A stretch of DNA of 64,000 nucleotides from Aquella oligotrophica (GTDB taxonomy: Bacteria > Pseudomonadota > Gammaproteobacteria > Burkholderiales > UBA11063), in NCBI RefSeq assembly GCF_002892535.1, contig NZ_CP024847.1:1922001-1986000 (forward strand), written 5' to 3'. The notes under the pieces were generated by a model, which saw only the letters and a program-made list of their open reading frames with translations, was not told the origin of the DNA and searched no databases. Shown piece by piece: positions 46,774 to 56,380 of this stretch. The position numbers and the translations under genes were made by a program. Position 1 is the first letter of the stretch. Every line of letters starts with the position of its first letter.

Positions 46774-48035
46774 TTACTTGACAATATTTCTAGACTTTGA
46801 AATAGCCCATGCCACAAATAAAACAGAAAAAAGTAGCACCAACACAGGAGTAAAATAGACCATTCCAGTTTTCTCGATCATACTGGTAACTACTATTGGT
46901 GTAACACCACCAAAAAGTACGAAGCTTATGTTATATGACAATGCAACACCAGTTAGTCTAACTTCTATCGGGAACAGATAACTCAGGAATATCGGTGGAA
47001 TAGTTACCAAAAACCCCTGAAAAACAGCAAAAACAGCTAAGGCAATAATTAAATTCAGATTCATTGCAATCATGGAATAACAAATTACAGCGGAAAGCAA
47101 AAGACCAATCAAGGAGATGTAGCTTAACTTAAACAGATTTTGCGTATTAACCAATTTACCCATGATATAAATACTAGCCACACTGATAAAAGTAGCAATA
47201 AGGACTGCTTGACTAACAATTTTAGGATCAACCTTAACAATCTTGGTAAGATAAGTAGGCATAAAGATAATAGCCAAAATTATTGGCGTTGCCATAATTG
47301 AAACTAGCCCAGCGCCAATCAATACTTTCCCAAGATGATGTTGTAACAACTCCGCAAAAGGAAGACTCTCATGCTTATGAACTTTTTTAAATGCTATTGA
47401 CTCATGTAGTTCGCGTCTTACCCGGTATGCGATAAAACATAATAAACCTCCAACAAGAAATGGAATACGCCAACCATAGCTATTAATAGCTTCAGGGGTA
47501 AGAAATTTTACTATCGCCAGATTGATCAACATCCCTGGAATAAGCCCAGCAACAGTACCGCTAAAAATCCCACCCATTCCCTGAGCCCGTTTATCTGGCA
47601 TTGATTCAGAAACATAGACAATCATACTTGGTAATTCACCACCAATTGCAAGCCCCTGTATCAAGCGAAAAAGAAGCATTAAAGCTGGCGCATAAATACC
47701 AATCTGTTCATAAGTTGGTAATAAAGCAATTCCAACTGATGCCACCCCATTAAAACCATGGTCATTATCAAGACCGTTTTACGCCCAATCGCATCACCTA
47801 TGTGGCTAAATATAATACCACCAACTGGTCTTACAACGTAACCAACGACAAAAACTGAGTAGCTAGCAATAATAGAGATAAACTCATCATGCGCAGGAAA
47901 AAATTGATGGGCAAAATAACCGGCAAATAAGCCATAGATTGTGAAATCATAAAACTCAAGGAGTCCCCCCATCGAAGAAAGAAGGACAACTTTGCGCTGC
48001 TCGGAATTTAAGTTATAACTTAACCATTTAAACAT
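46774..48035 (-). pseudogene. MHS/MFS transporter, frameshifted
   Basis: A 118-residue N-terminal frame (ATG 48035) ends at 47679, and a second frame carries the other 323 residues down to 46774. Joined at the CCCC run near 47754-47757 by one extra base, they give GRKTVLIMTMVLMGVASVGIALLPTYEQIG (read in parts: TMVLMGVASVG and LLPTYEQIG), the normal MHS-family passage, and a protein of about 420 residues with 12 helices. Motif A is GDAIGRKTVLI; RLIQGLAIGGELPS follows. Members of the group import osmolytes, citrate, alpha-ketoglutarate, shikimate or proline with protons; the substrate here is unknown. It is divergent from the L,D-transpeptidase gene. Confidence 0.85.
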
Positions 48036-48134
48036 TCATAACCTCAAATTAGATACATTAATTAGCAATTATATATTAATCGCAACAATATTTTCTCCGC
48101 TTATGATTTAATTACCTTCAATATCATAATAATT

Positions 48135-48143
48135 TGTTAAAAT
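48135..48143 (+). promoter_or_regulatory. Extended -10 promoter of the L,D-transpeptidase gene
   Basis: TGTTAAAAT lies 46 bases before the ATG at 48190. The -35 region is poor. Confidence 0.5.
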
Positions 48144-48189
48144 GGTGGGTTATTTATAAACAATTTTAACCCTCCGGTAAGTAAAATTA

Positions 48190-49893
48190 ATGAAAAAAAT
48201 CCTTTTTAATTTATTTATTTGTGCAACGACAATAAATGGTAGCATGGCATATGCTGCTGACAACATAAATCCAATTTCAATAATAAAATCACATCTAGCT
48301 TCAGGTAAAGCCATGTGTGGCGATAAGTCACGTTGCAACTCGCAACTAACTAGCCAATTTTATAGAAAAAATGGCTATCAAGCAATATGGCTAAAGGATA
48401 ATAAACCTACTGACAATGCAATTAAAATGGTCGAGATAATTAATCAATCCTATCTGGATGGACTTGATCCACGTAGTTATCACAATACCGAGATAAATAA
48501 ATTACTTGCAAAAATCAAAAATACCGATAACGATAGCCCACAGTTCGCAAAACTATTGGCAAATTTCGATACTAGCTTAACCGACGCATTTTTTCTATAT
48601 GCAAATAATCTTCACTATGGACTACAACCAGCGCATAAAGTATTTCAGTATTGGACGGTCGCCCCAAAAGCAGTGAATCTAGCAGCTTTATTAAAAACTG
48701 CGGCTGAAGGAGATAGTATTGAAAGCACAATCCTATCAATTGCACCAGAGTATCCTGGTTATGCTAAGCTGAAAACTAAAATGAATGAATATCAACATGT
48801 TGCAATGAACACTGGAGGCTGGGAATCAATCCCAGAGGGTGAACCAATGCAACTTGGAGATAAAAATTCAAGAGTCTATCTATTGCAGCAACGACTTGTA
48901 ATGAGTGGCGAATTGGAAGAAATAGATAAAAAAGGTAAATTTACTGAAGATGTTCAAAAAGCTGTTATTACCTATCAACAAAACAATGGATTATACGATG
49001 ATGGCATAGTTGACGACGATACCTTAGCATCACTGAATATTCCAATAACCAAAAAAATCCAACAGATGGAAATGAATCTAGATAAAATGCGCTGGTTACC
49101 AAATAACATGGGTAGTCAGTATATAATGGTAAACCTTCCAGAATACTCTTTAAAAGCAGTAAAAGATAACCAAGTTCAACTAAGCATGGATGTTGCAGTG
49201 GGCGGTTCTGAGCACCCTAGTTGCGTTCTTGCCAGTAAGATTAACACTGTAGTCTTGAACCCATACTGGAATCTTCCAACTAGTATTGCTGGTGCCGAAT
49301 TATGGCCAAGGCTAAAAACAGATAAAAACTTCCTTGCAAAAAAACACTATAATGTATTACAGGCCGATAGCTCGGGTAATTTTACTGTCGTTCCAAATCC
49401 AGAAACAATTAACTGGAAAAACATGAGTGAAAAAGAATTTAACCGTTACCGCTTCCGTCAGGATCCAGGAAAAGATAACTCTTTAGGGAAAGTAAAATTT
49501 CTATTCCCAAACCCATGCCAGATTTATCTGCATGACACAAATGAATCTGAGGTTTTTGATGTTTATAAACGTGATTTCAGTCATGGCTGTATTCGCGTAG
49601 GCGAACCAAGGAAACTTAGCTACTATATTCTGACTCAGCAAGAAGGCTGGAATAAACGTCGGATTAATAGTTTCTACAAAGATGGCAAGAGCCAATCGGT
49701 AGGACTAAGTACTCCAATAAACCTTTATATCACCTATTTTACTTCTTGGGTGAGCGATGATGATTGGGCGCAATTCCGTCCAGATATCTATAAGCTTGAT
49801 AAGACCGCCAAATATAAAGTTTATTTGCCAGAAAAACAGAATAAGGAGAATGAAACAAGCTCAGATGATGATGGCGAAGAGAAATCAGAATAG
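48190..49893 (+). CDS. L,D-transpeptidase (YcbB/LdtD-like)
   Basis: A 567-residue exported enzyme that makes 3-3 cross-links in peptidoglycan. The N-terminus is a signal peptide (residues 1-22, cleavage after AYA). A helical scaffold (about 45-200) is followed by a peptidoglycan-binding motif (GDKNSRVYLLQQRL, GKFTEDVQKAVITYQQNNGL) near 217-265, then the YkuD catalytic domain with the nucleophile Cys in SHGCIRV and upstream HDTN. The domain order and length (E. coli LdtD 615) fit this subfamily. The C-terminal tail is very acidic (DDDGEEKSE). It stands alone between an MHS transporter and a strong terminator. Confidence 0.92.
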   Translation: MKKILFNLFICATTINGSMAYAADNINPISIIKSHLASGKAMCGDKSRCNSQLTSQFYRKNGYQAIWLKDNKPTDNAIKMVEIINQSYLDGLDPRSYHNTEINKLLAKIKNTDNDSPQFAKLLANFDTSLTDAFFLYANNLHYGLQPAHKVFQYWTVAPKAVNLAALLKTAAEGDSIESTILSIAPEYPGYAKLKTKMNEYQHVAMNTGGWESIPEGEPMQLGDKNSRVYLLQQRLVMSGELEEIDKKGKFTEDVQKAVITYQQNNGLYDDGIVDDDTLASLNIPITKKIQQMEMNLDKMRWLPNNMGSQYIMVNLPEYSLKAVKDNQVQLSMDVAVGGSEHPSCVLASKINTVVLNPYWNLPTSIAGAELWPRLKTDKNFLAKKHYNVLQADSSGNFTVVPNPETINWKNMSEKEFNRYRFRQDPGKDNSLGKVKFLFPNPCQIYLHDTNESEVFDVYKRDFSHGCIRVGEPRKLSYYILTQQEGWNKRRINSFYKDGKSQSVGLSTPINLYITYFTSWVSDDDWAQFRPDIYKLDKTAKYKVYLPEKQNKENETSSDDDGEEKSE

Positions 49894-49917
49894 TCTTAAT
49901 ATCCTGACATTCAAATT

Positions 49918-49955
49918 AAAATAAGGAGCCCACAAAAATGGGCTCCTTATTTTAA
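49918..49955 (+). terminator. Terminator after the L,D-transpeptidase gene
   Basis: aaaataaggagccca and tgggctccttatttt form a perfect 15-bp stem with a 6-base loop and a T-run. Confidence 0.92.
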
Positions 49956-49977
49956 TTTTACAGATAATGTATAAACT

Positions 49978-50154
49978 CTAATGAAATATATATCCTTTAG
50001 CCTGATCAAGTGTTTCAAATTTGCCAATCACTTTAATCTCTAGCTCATCAATAACATGATATTTCTGGCTTTCTTTACGATTAACAATTACGAAGCGTCC
50101 ACAGTGGCTACGCCATTCATTTTCTTTAATCTGATTCCAATTTGTCTGACTCAT
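49978..50154 (-). CDS. Small protein of unknown function, 58 residues
   Basis: A short minus-strand gene with a strong site GAGG 8 bases before ATG 50154 and stop TAG at 49978. The protein starts MSQTNWNQIKENEWRSHCGR and ends ETLDQAKGYIFH; it is charged, with no signal peptide or membrane helix. The order FVIVNRKESQKYHVIDE followed by IKVIGKFETLDQAK suggests a small beta-beta-alpha fold. I do not recognise the family. It shares no operon: a terminator lies beyond the stop and a 250-base gap precedes it. Confidence 0.65.
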   Translation of the reverse strand: MSQTNWNQIKENEWRSHCGRFVIVNRKESQKYHVIDELEIKVIGKFETLDQAKGYIFH

Positions 50155-50349
50155 AAAATTTACCTCATTAATAGTTTTTACCTTACTTTGTCAGGCGTTA
50201 TTATCTTATAATAAAATAATTTTGTCAAATAAGCAGATACAATGTCCTCTTTGAATACCCAAGACATTCAATAACCACACATAAAAAGAAGTTACTCTCT
50301 CATCTGACTGTCCTAGAATATCAAACTTACTAACTAGCTATTACTTGAT

Positions 50350-50392
50350 AAAAAAAGACCTGCCAATTTTTGGTATCATGGCAGGCCTTTCC
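50350..50392 (-). terminator. Terminator after the propeller lipoprotein gene
   Basis: On the minus strand aaaggcctgcca and tggcaggtcttt pair at 11 of 12 positions with a 13-base loop and are followed by a T-run. Confidence 0.82.
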
Positions 50393-50403
50393 TAATCGAC
50401 TGA

Positions 50404-52977
50404 TTAATAAGGAGTTACTGCGTAAAGCGTTACACCATTCATGACAGGTAACTGACTCCAGCTAAGCGCATTTGACGAGGTTAGAATAGTTCCTTTTTCG
50501 CCAACAGCCGTGAAGCCACTACTTGTAGTTATTACGTTTAGCAGATTATATGTTGTGCCACTGGTTTGTAAGCTCCAAGTTGTACCGTTAGTTGAGGTAA
50601 GAATAGTTCCTTTTTCACCAACCGCAACAAATGTTCCATTAGCAAAAGCAATACCGTTTAATTTCAGGCTAACACCGCTGGGTTGCGCTTGCCAGCTACT
50701 GCCAGTGGCTGATGTCAGAATTGTACCATTTGCACCGACTGTAACAAATAAATCATTTCCATAAGCTATCCCATGTAAATTAGTAGTGCTCGGATTGGTA
50801 ACACTTGTCCATGTAGTAGCATTACTAGACGTCAAAATTGTACCTGCACTGCCAACGATGACATATAGCCCATTAGCATAAGCAATACTCAATAAATTAT
50901 TTGTACTGCCACTACTTAGTGTGCTCCAACTACTTCCGTTTGCAGAAGAAATAATTGTACCCGAGTCACCCACAGCAATAAATTTGCCATTAGCATAAAT
51001 TAAGCCCAGAAGATTACTTGTACTACCGCTAGCAACACTTTCAAAGCTAGTTGCATTTGTACTAAGTAAAATACTACCCGCATCTCCTGCAGTTACAATT
51101 ACTCCATTGCCTGAACTAATTGCATAGAAGTTTTTGGCAGTTCCGCTAATCTGAGTACTCCACGTTTGTCCATTTGACGAAGTTAGAATTGTCCCCACAT
51201 CTCCAACTGCGACAAAAAGTCCATCGCCATAAGTGATTCCAGATAAATTATTGCTAGTATTACTAACTTGTTGTGTCCAAGTAATTCCATCCGGCGAAGT
51301 TTCAATTGTGCCACTATTACCGGATGCAGCAAACATTCCATCACCATAGCTAAGGTTTAGCAATGTTTCTTCAATTCCGCTATCTATCACAGTCCAAGTC
51401 TCACCATTATTGGTTGAGCGGATTACTGTACCAGAATTTCCAATCGCAACAATTGTACTGCCATTATTATTAACTCCACGAAGATTGTTACTGGTTCCAC
51501 TTACTCTTACAGTCCAATTTATTCCATCTGACGAAGTTGTTATTTGCCCAGCTTCACCAACTATTGCAAAGGCGCTGCCGTTATAAGTTATGCTATAAAG
51601 AGAATAGGTGCTAATTCCACTATTCCTGCTAGTCCAGGTAACCGCATCGGGCGAAGTAACAATAGTTCCGGTAGTCCCAACTGCTACAAATAATCCAGCA
51701 CCATAAGTAACACTACCAAAATTGCTAGTAACTCCACTATTTTGTCGCGTCCAAGTGACGGCATCTGGTGAAGTTATTACCACACCACCAGAGCCAACCG
51801 CAACAAATTTACCCGCAGCATACTTTATCCCGCGTAAATTGGTTGTAATTCCGCTATTTTGGGTAGCCCAGGTGATACCATCAGTTGAGGTTAGTAACAC
51901 CCCACTGGTACCGATTACTACATAAGTACCATTGCCATAAGCAACATTATCAAGTTTATTGTTAACACTAGCTGTTTCTGGGGTCCAAGTTATCCCATCA
52001 GTAGAAGTAAGAATAGTACCTGAGTAACCAGTAACGATGTATTTTCCATTACCATAGCCAGCACCCATAAGATAGAACGTGTTGCCGCTAACGCGCTGAG
52101 TCCAGCTTACGCCATCAGGCGAAGTCAGAATTACTCCTGACACACCTACTGCAACAAATTGGTTGCCAGCATAGATTACATAAAGAATATTCGAGGTTAC
52201 TCCACTTGATTGTGATGTCCAAGTTAAGCCATCTGGCGAAGTCATAATGATTCCGCTAGCTGCAACCATCACGAATTGATTTTGGGCATAAGTGATATTA
52301 CGTAAGTTACTTTTGGTACCAATATCTATTGGCGTCCAGGTAACCGCATCGGTTGAAGTCAATACGACACCAGCATCACCAATGACTACATATTTTCCAT
52401 CACCATAGGCCGCACTGTATAGTGCCACAGTGGTACCACTCGCTGGTTTTGTCCAGCTGCTACCATCGCTTGAAGTTAATAATAAGCCATTAAGTCCTAA
52501 TGCGAAAAATTTACCATTAACGTAATTGATACCGATCATTTCATCGGTGGTACCACTATTTGCTGGCGACCATAAGTTACCATCGGCTGAAGTAAAGATT
52601 TCGCCAGCAGAACCAACCGCTACAAATTTTCCACTACCGTAAGCTACACCATGAAAACTAACATTAGCAGTATTACTATTAACTGCTGTCCAATTACTGC
52701 CATCAGGTGAGGTCAGAATCACTCCGGAGTAGCCGACTACCACGAAAGTACTACCATTAAATGCCGAGGTTGTATAATTGATTAAAGGTACTTGTAGATT
52801 TGTTAATTTAGTTCCTTGAAGCTGATTAATTTGATCAGATGCACCGCTAATCATATAGTTAGAACTGCTTGAAGACGATGAGCTGCTTGCTGAATTACAT
52901 GCTGCTGCGAGTATTGTAGCGATAAGCAAAATAAATACTGTCATTATTCGCCTGAAAATATTAGTAGACTGCATCAT
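50404..52977 (-). CDS. Propeller-repeat lipoprotein (20 WD/BNR-like repeats)
   Basis: An 857-residue lipoprotein. A signal with hydrophobic residues about 13-26 ends at Cys27 (ILAAAC), followed by a Ser-rich linker of about nine consecutive Ser (residues 31-39). The rest is 20 repeats of about 40-41 residues, each with the core 'VAVG-x-x-G-TILTS-x-DG-x-x-WT-x-x-x-SG' and a following LxxIxYGNG turn. This resembles the Ycf48/BNR-type beta-propeller blades. Codon use and near-identical repeats suggest recent expansion by duplication. It should sit on the outer membrane or in the periplasm as a binding platform; no partner is adjacent and the function is unknown. Repeats 12 and 15 are the most diverged. 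Confidence 0.88.
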   Translation of the reverse strand: MMQSTNIFRRIMTVFILLIATILAAACNSASSSSSSSSSNYMISGASDQINQLQGTKLTNLQVPLINYTTSAFNGSTFVVVGYSGVILTSPDGSNWTAVNSNTANVSFHGVAYGSGKFVAVGSAGEIFTSADGNLWSPANSGTTDEMIGINYVNGKFFALGLNGLLLTSSDGSSWTKPASGTTVALYSAAYGDGKYVVIGDAGVVLTSTDAVTWTPIDIGTKSNLRNITYAQNQFVMVAASGIIMTSPDGLTWTSQSSGVTSNILYVIYAGNQFVAVGVSGVILTSPDGVSWTQRVSGNTFYLMGAGYGNGKYIVTGYSGTILTSTDGITWTPETASVNNKLDNVAYGNGTYVVIGTSGVLLTSTDGITWATQNSGITTNLRGIKYAAGKFVAVGSGGVVITSPDAVTWTRQNSGVTSNFGSVTYGAGLFVAVGTTGTIVTSPDAVTWTSRNSGISTYSLYSITYNGSAFAIVGEAGQITTSSDGINWTVRVSGTSNNLRGVNNNGSTIVAIGNSGTVIRSTNNGETWTVIDSGIEETLLNLSYGDGMFAASGNSGTIETSPDGITWTQQVSNTSNNLSGITYGDGLFVAVGDVGTILTSSNGQTWSTQISGTAKNFYAISSGNGVIVTAGDAGSILLSTNATSFESVASGSTSNLLGLIYANGKFIAVGDSGTIISSANGSSWSTLSSGSTNNLLSIAYANGLYVIVGSAGTILTSSNATTWTSVTNPSTTNLHGIAYGNDLFVTVGANGTILTSATGSSWQAQPSGVSLKLNGIAFANGTFVAVGEKGTILTSTNGTTWSLQTSGTTYNLLNVITTSSGFTAVGEKGTILTSSNALSWSQLPVMNGVTLYAVTPY

Positions 52978-53408
52978 TAGCTCCCTGGAAGATTTAATTT
53001 ATATTACAACTTCCCATTTTACCGGATATTCTTAGCTAGAGGATGCTGTTGGTACTGTTTTTAGCCAACTTAACTCGGCTTGATGGTTACCAAAAAGCAT
53101 ACAAATATAATTTTTGCAAACCAATTAAAGCTTTAACTATCTGTTACTCATTTATTTATAGCTAATATTATTGATCTAAACAATTATCATGCACGATCAT
53201 ATATTGACAAAAATAAGTTGTTGTATTAATATTAATTACTAATCAAATATCATCTTTATTTCGAGTAGCCGATCCGAATAGAAGCATCACAATCGAAAAC
53301 ATGCTTTTAATCTTACGCTAATTTACTGGTTAGAATTTATAAATTTTAAGTTAGATAATTAGCTTATAAAAAAAATGCCTAATAAAAAAACCGCCAATTG
53401 GCGGTTTT
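52978..53408. other. Intergenic region between lipoprotein gene and deoB
   Basis: About 400 bases of AT-rich sequence with no supported gene on either strand. It includes the leader of the lipoprotein gene (AGGGAG before its ATG) and, at the right end, the deoB terminator. A short palindrome attaatattaat lies near 53225-53240; nothing else stands out. Confidence 0.6.
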
Positions 53409-53410
53409 TT
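53385..53410 (-). terminator. Terminator after deoB
   Basis: aaaaaaccgccaa and ttggcggtttttt form a perfect 26-base palindrome whose right edge touches the deoB stop codon, with T-run on the minus strand. Confidence 0.88.
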
Positions 53411-54614
53411 AAGTGAAAGACACTCCATAATCAAGCTTAGGCAATCGTAGATGACTAGCTATTGTTTGCCCAATATCCGCAAAAGTACCACGAATTCCAA
53501 TGTCAATTTCTTTACCACCATGATAGCCTATAACCGGAATATGCTCACGAGTATGATCAGTACCTGTCCAAGTAGGATCGCAACCATGATCCGCAGTAAA
53601 GATAAGAATATCATTCTGATTAAGACTCTCAATAATCTCCGGAATGCGGGTATCAAAATACTCCAATGCTTCCTTATAGCCTTTAACATCACGGCGATGA
53701 CCAAAATTCATGTCAAAATCTACCAAATTAGTCATAATATAGACAGGTTTACCACTTGCTGGATATTCTTTAATTGCAGCAATCGTTTTATCGGTAAGTT
53801 CAGGTAAGCCACTAGCCTTAATTTCAACTGTAGTTCCCTGATGCGCATAAATATCGCCTATTTTACCAATCGCAACCACTTCGCCTCCATGTTCTTTACA
53901 AACATCAAGGATCGTAGGCGCTGAAGGTAATAAAGAATAATCCTTACGATTTTTGGTGCGGGCAAAATTTGCCGAGCTATCACCATCAAAAGGACGAGCA
54001 ATAACTCTGGCTATATTATATGGCTCAAGCTCTTCGCGAGTAATTTCACACAAACGGTAGAGATTTTCCAGACCAAAGCTTTCTTCATGACAGGCAATCT
54101 GGAATACTGAATCAGCAGAAGTATAAAATATCGGTTTACCAGTTTTAATATGCTCTTCACCCAATTCAGTAATTATTGTCGTACCTGATGCATGACAATT
54201 ACCAAGAAATCCCGGGATACCTGCACGCTTGACAATTTTATCCAATAATTCAGTTGGAAAACTATTCTCATGGGAGGTAAAATAACCCCAATCAAACATT
54301 ACAGGGCAACCACCGATTTCCCAATGCCCACTAGTGGTATCTTTGCCAGAACTAAGTTCGCGTGCAGCACCATAAAAGCCATGTACCGAATAATCACTAT
54401 TATCAGCATAAAGTGACTTGCTATTAACCGTTTGATATGCACGACCCAAGCCAAGCTTTAGCAAATTTGGAATCTTAAACTGAAGTCCATTATCATGACA
54501 ATATTTATCAATATGCCCAAGGGTATTACTACCTTTATCACCAAATTTTTCTGCATCTGGCAGATCGCCAATACCAAAGGAATCAAGAACCATAACAATT
54601 ACACGGTTTGTCAT
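53409..54614 (-). CDS. deoB: Phosphopentomutase
   Basis: A 401-residue Mn enzyme that moves phosphate between C1 and C5 of ribose or deoxyribose. It opens with [30 protein letters not shown], contains the phosphothreonine loop [13 protein letters not shown] and the metal loops [23 protein letters not shown]. Upstream TTG 54626 and ATG 54620 are in frame, but ATG 54614 has GGAG 6 bases before it and gives MTNRVIV. It is cotranscribed with deoC (gap of 17 bases) in a nucleoside salvage operon. Confidence 0.96.
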   Translation of the reverse strand: MTNRVIVMVLDSFGIGDLPDAEKFGDKGSNTLGHIDKYCHDNGLQFKIPNLLKLGLGRAYQTVNSKSLYADNSDYSVHGFYGAARELSSGKDTTSGHWEIGGCPVMFDWGYFTSHENSFPTELLDKIVKRAGIPGFLGNCHASGTTIITELGEEHIKTGKPIFYTSADSVFQIACHEESFGLENLYRLCEITREELEPYNIARVIARPFDGDSSANFARTKNRKDYSLLPSAPTILDVCKEHGGEVVAIGKIGDIYAHQGTTVEIKASGLPELTDKTIAAIKEYPASGKPVYIMTNLVDFDMNFGHRRDVKGYKEALEYFDTRIPEIIESLNQNDILIFTADHGCDPTWTGTDHTREHIPVIGYHGGKEIDIGIRGTFADIGQTIASHLRLPKLDYGVSFT

Positions 54615-54631
54615 ATTCATCTCCAATTAAA

Positions 54632-55396
54632 TTAATATGCACTATTATCTGTGCTGCTTTGTCTATCATTTAGTACATCAAGTACATCACCAAGCAAACT
54701 TGAAGCTCCGAAACGGAATTTATCTGAACTAATCCAGTCCTCACTCATAATCTCGGCTGTAAGTTTCAAGTACTCTACAGCTTCGGATACACGACGAATC
54801 CCACCAGCAGCCTTAAAGCCACATTTAGAATTTAGCTCTTTAATGACTTTTAGCATAATTTCAGTTGCCTCCAGCGTCGCATTTACCGGAACTTTACCAG
54901 TTGAAGTCTTGATAAAATCAGCGCCGTTTTCTATCGAGATAATACTCGCTTCCCGAATAAGTTCTGGTTTAATCAACTCACCGCTTTCAATAATTACCTT
55001 CAGAACTTTATCTCCACATGTTTCTTTAGCTTTTTTAACAATTTCAGCACCGATTGCAGAGTCTCCTGCCATAAGTGCCTGATATGGAAATACTATATCA
55101 ACTTCATCAGCACCAAGTTTGATCGCTTCTTCAGTTTCCTTAATGGCAAGATATTTATCAATACCACCATGAGGAAAGTTGGTAACAGTTGCAATTTTTA
55201 CATCTAGTTTATTAGCAACAAAATAATCTTTAGCCACTGGGATAAACTGTCGATAAATGCATACAGCTGGTACGTGTCCAAAAGGAGTTTTAGCCTGTTT
55301 GCATAGGTTAAGAATAACTCCCGGAGTGTCGTTATCATTAAGACTAGTCAAATCAATCAGTCTTAATGTTGTTAATGCAGTTCTCTTTAAATCCAT
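54632..55396 (-). CDS. deoC: Deoxyribose-phosphate aldolase
   Basis: A 254-residue Schiff-base aldolase that splits deoxyribose-5-P into glyceraldehyde-3-P and acetaldehyde. The Lys in FIKTSTGK and the second Lys in GFKAAGGIR are visible, with VDIVFPYQ and TVTNFPHGG for the barrel. Length fits the E. coli-type (259). It lies upstream of deoB; the usual deoA and deoD are absent here. A deoR-type regulator is not in the window. Confidence 0.95.
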   Translation of the reverse strand: MDLKRTALTTLRLIDLTSLNDNDTPGVILNLCKQAKTPFGHVPAVCIYRQFIPVAKDYFVANKLDVKIATVTNFPHGGIDKYLAIKETEEAIKLGADEVDIVFPYQALMAGDSAIGAEIVKKAKETCGDKVLKVIIESGELIKPELIREASIISIENGADFIKTSTGKVPVNATLEATEIMLKVIKELNSKCGFKAAGGIRRVSEAVEYLKLTAEIMSEDWISSDKFRFGASSLLGDVLDVLNDRQSSTDNSAY

Positions 55397-55408
55397 ATAC
55401 CCCCCTTA

Positions 55409-56380
55409 TTAGTCTAGATGCTTACTATAATATTGTACCATAATTCTGGGTAGCTTGAGTAATGCCACCAAAAGGTCTTCTTCGTTCCCAACAAACCCAG
55501 CATGTCCGCCATAGTTTAAACCAAAGAACCTGACTACATTCGGCAGTTTTTCGCGATCTGGCCATGAATCGAATGGAATCATTGGGTCATTAGCAGACTG
55601 AATTATCATAGTTGGCTGTTGTATTTTATCAATAAAAAACTTTGAGCTAGATTTCTGGTAATACTCAATGGCACTTTTAAAGCGATACATTTGGGTAATG
55701 TACTTATCATTAAATTCATCCAAACTATCTACCTTCTGCCATTTTAAATCAGGGTATCTCTCGGCATACTGCTTCATTTTAGGCATTAGTGTTTTTAAAA
55801 AATATGGGACATAAAGTCGGCGATTAAGCCCACTATCGATCTGAAGTGATGCCGCCATTAGATCAAATGGTACCGAAATTGCAATTGCAGCATTAAGCAA
55901 ATTCGCAGCAGGATTATTCTCTCCCAGTAACTTCAAAAGCATATTACCACTAAGTGAAACACCTGTCACAAAAAGCTGTGCTGGCGTAACTTTCTTAACG
56001 GTCTCAATCACAAAAGCTAAATCAGTTGTAAAACCGCCATGATAAAAATTAAAAGTAAGATTTAATTCGCCACTACAACCACGAGCATGAGCAACCACCC
56101 CACGCCAGCCAATTTGCTTTAGATAATACATTACCCGCTTCGCATAATGACTATCAGAACTACCCTCCATCCCGGGAAACAAAATCACGGTTGGTTTATC
56201 AACCACATCTGGATTAACCCAATCAAGATCAATAAAATCATTATCTGGAGTATAAATCCGTTGACGTAGATATTCGACCTTTATCAGCTGATTAGTCAAA
56301 ATCAGTGGAATAATCGTCTGCCAATGTCCATTATCAAGAATACGCTTAATTCTGGTACTATCCAGTATCTTTTTTAACAT
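55409..56380 (-). CDS. YheT-like alpha/beta hydrolase
   Basis: A 323-residue alpha/beta hydrolase of the YheT/EMB8 family. The catalytic Ser is in TGVSLSGNMLLKLLGE, the Asp in SANDPMIPFDSWP and the His in YGGHAGFVG. Early LFPGMEGSSDSHYAKR and AHARGCSGELN form the oxyanion side. The substrate is not known, though esterase activity is expected. Its ATG follows the uvrA stop with no gap, so it is translationally coupled to uvrA. The link with DNA repair is not obvious. Confidence 0.88.
   Translation of the reverse strand: MLKKILDSTRIKRILDNGHWQTIIPLILTNQLIKVEYLRQRIYTPDNDFIDLDWVNPDVVDKPTVILFPGMEGSSDSHYAKRVMYYLKQIGWRGVVAHARGCSGELNLTFNFYHGGFTTDLAFVIETVKKVTPAQLFVTGVSLSGNMLLKLLGENNPAANLLNAAIAISVPFDLMAASLQIDSGLNRRLYVPYFLKTLMPKMKQYAERYPDLKWQKVDSLDEFNDKYITQMYRFKSAIEYYQKSSSKFFIDKIQQPTMIIQSANDPMIPFDSWPDREKLPNVVRFFGLNYGGHAGFVGNEEDLLVALLKLPRIMVQYYSKHLD

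Noticed and set aside
50155-50403. Gene in the gap before the propeller lipoprotein terminator
   Set aside because: No frame with a ribosome site longer than about 30 codons.
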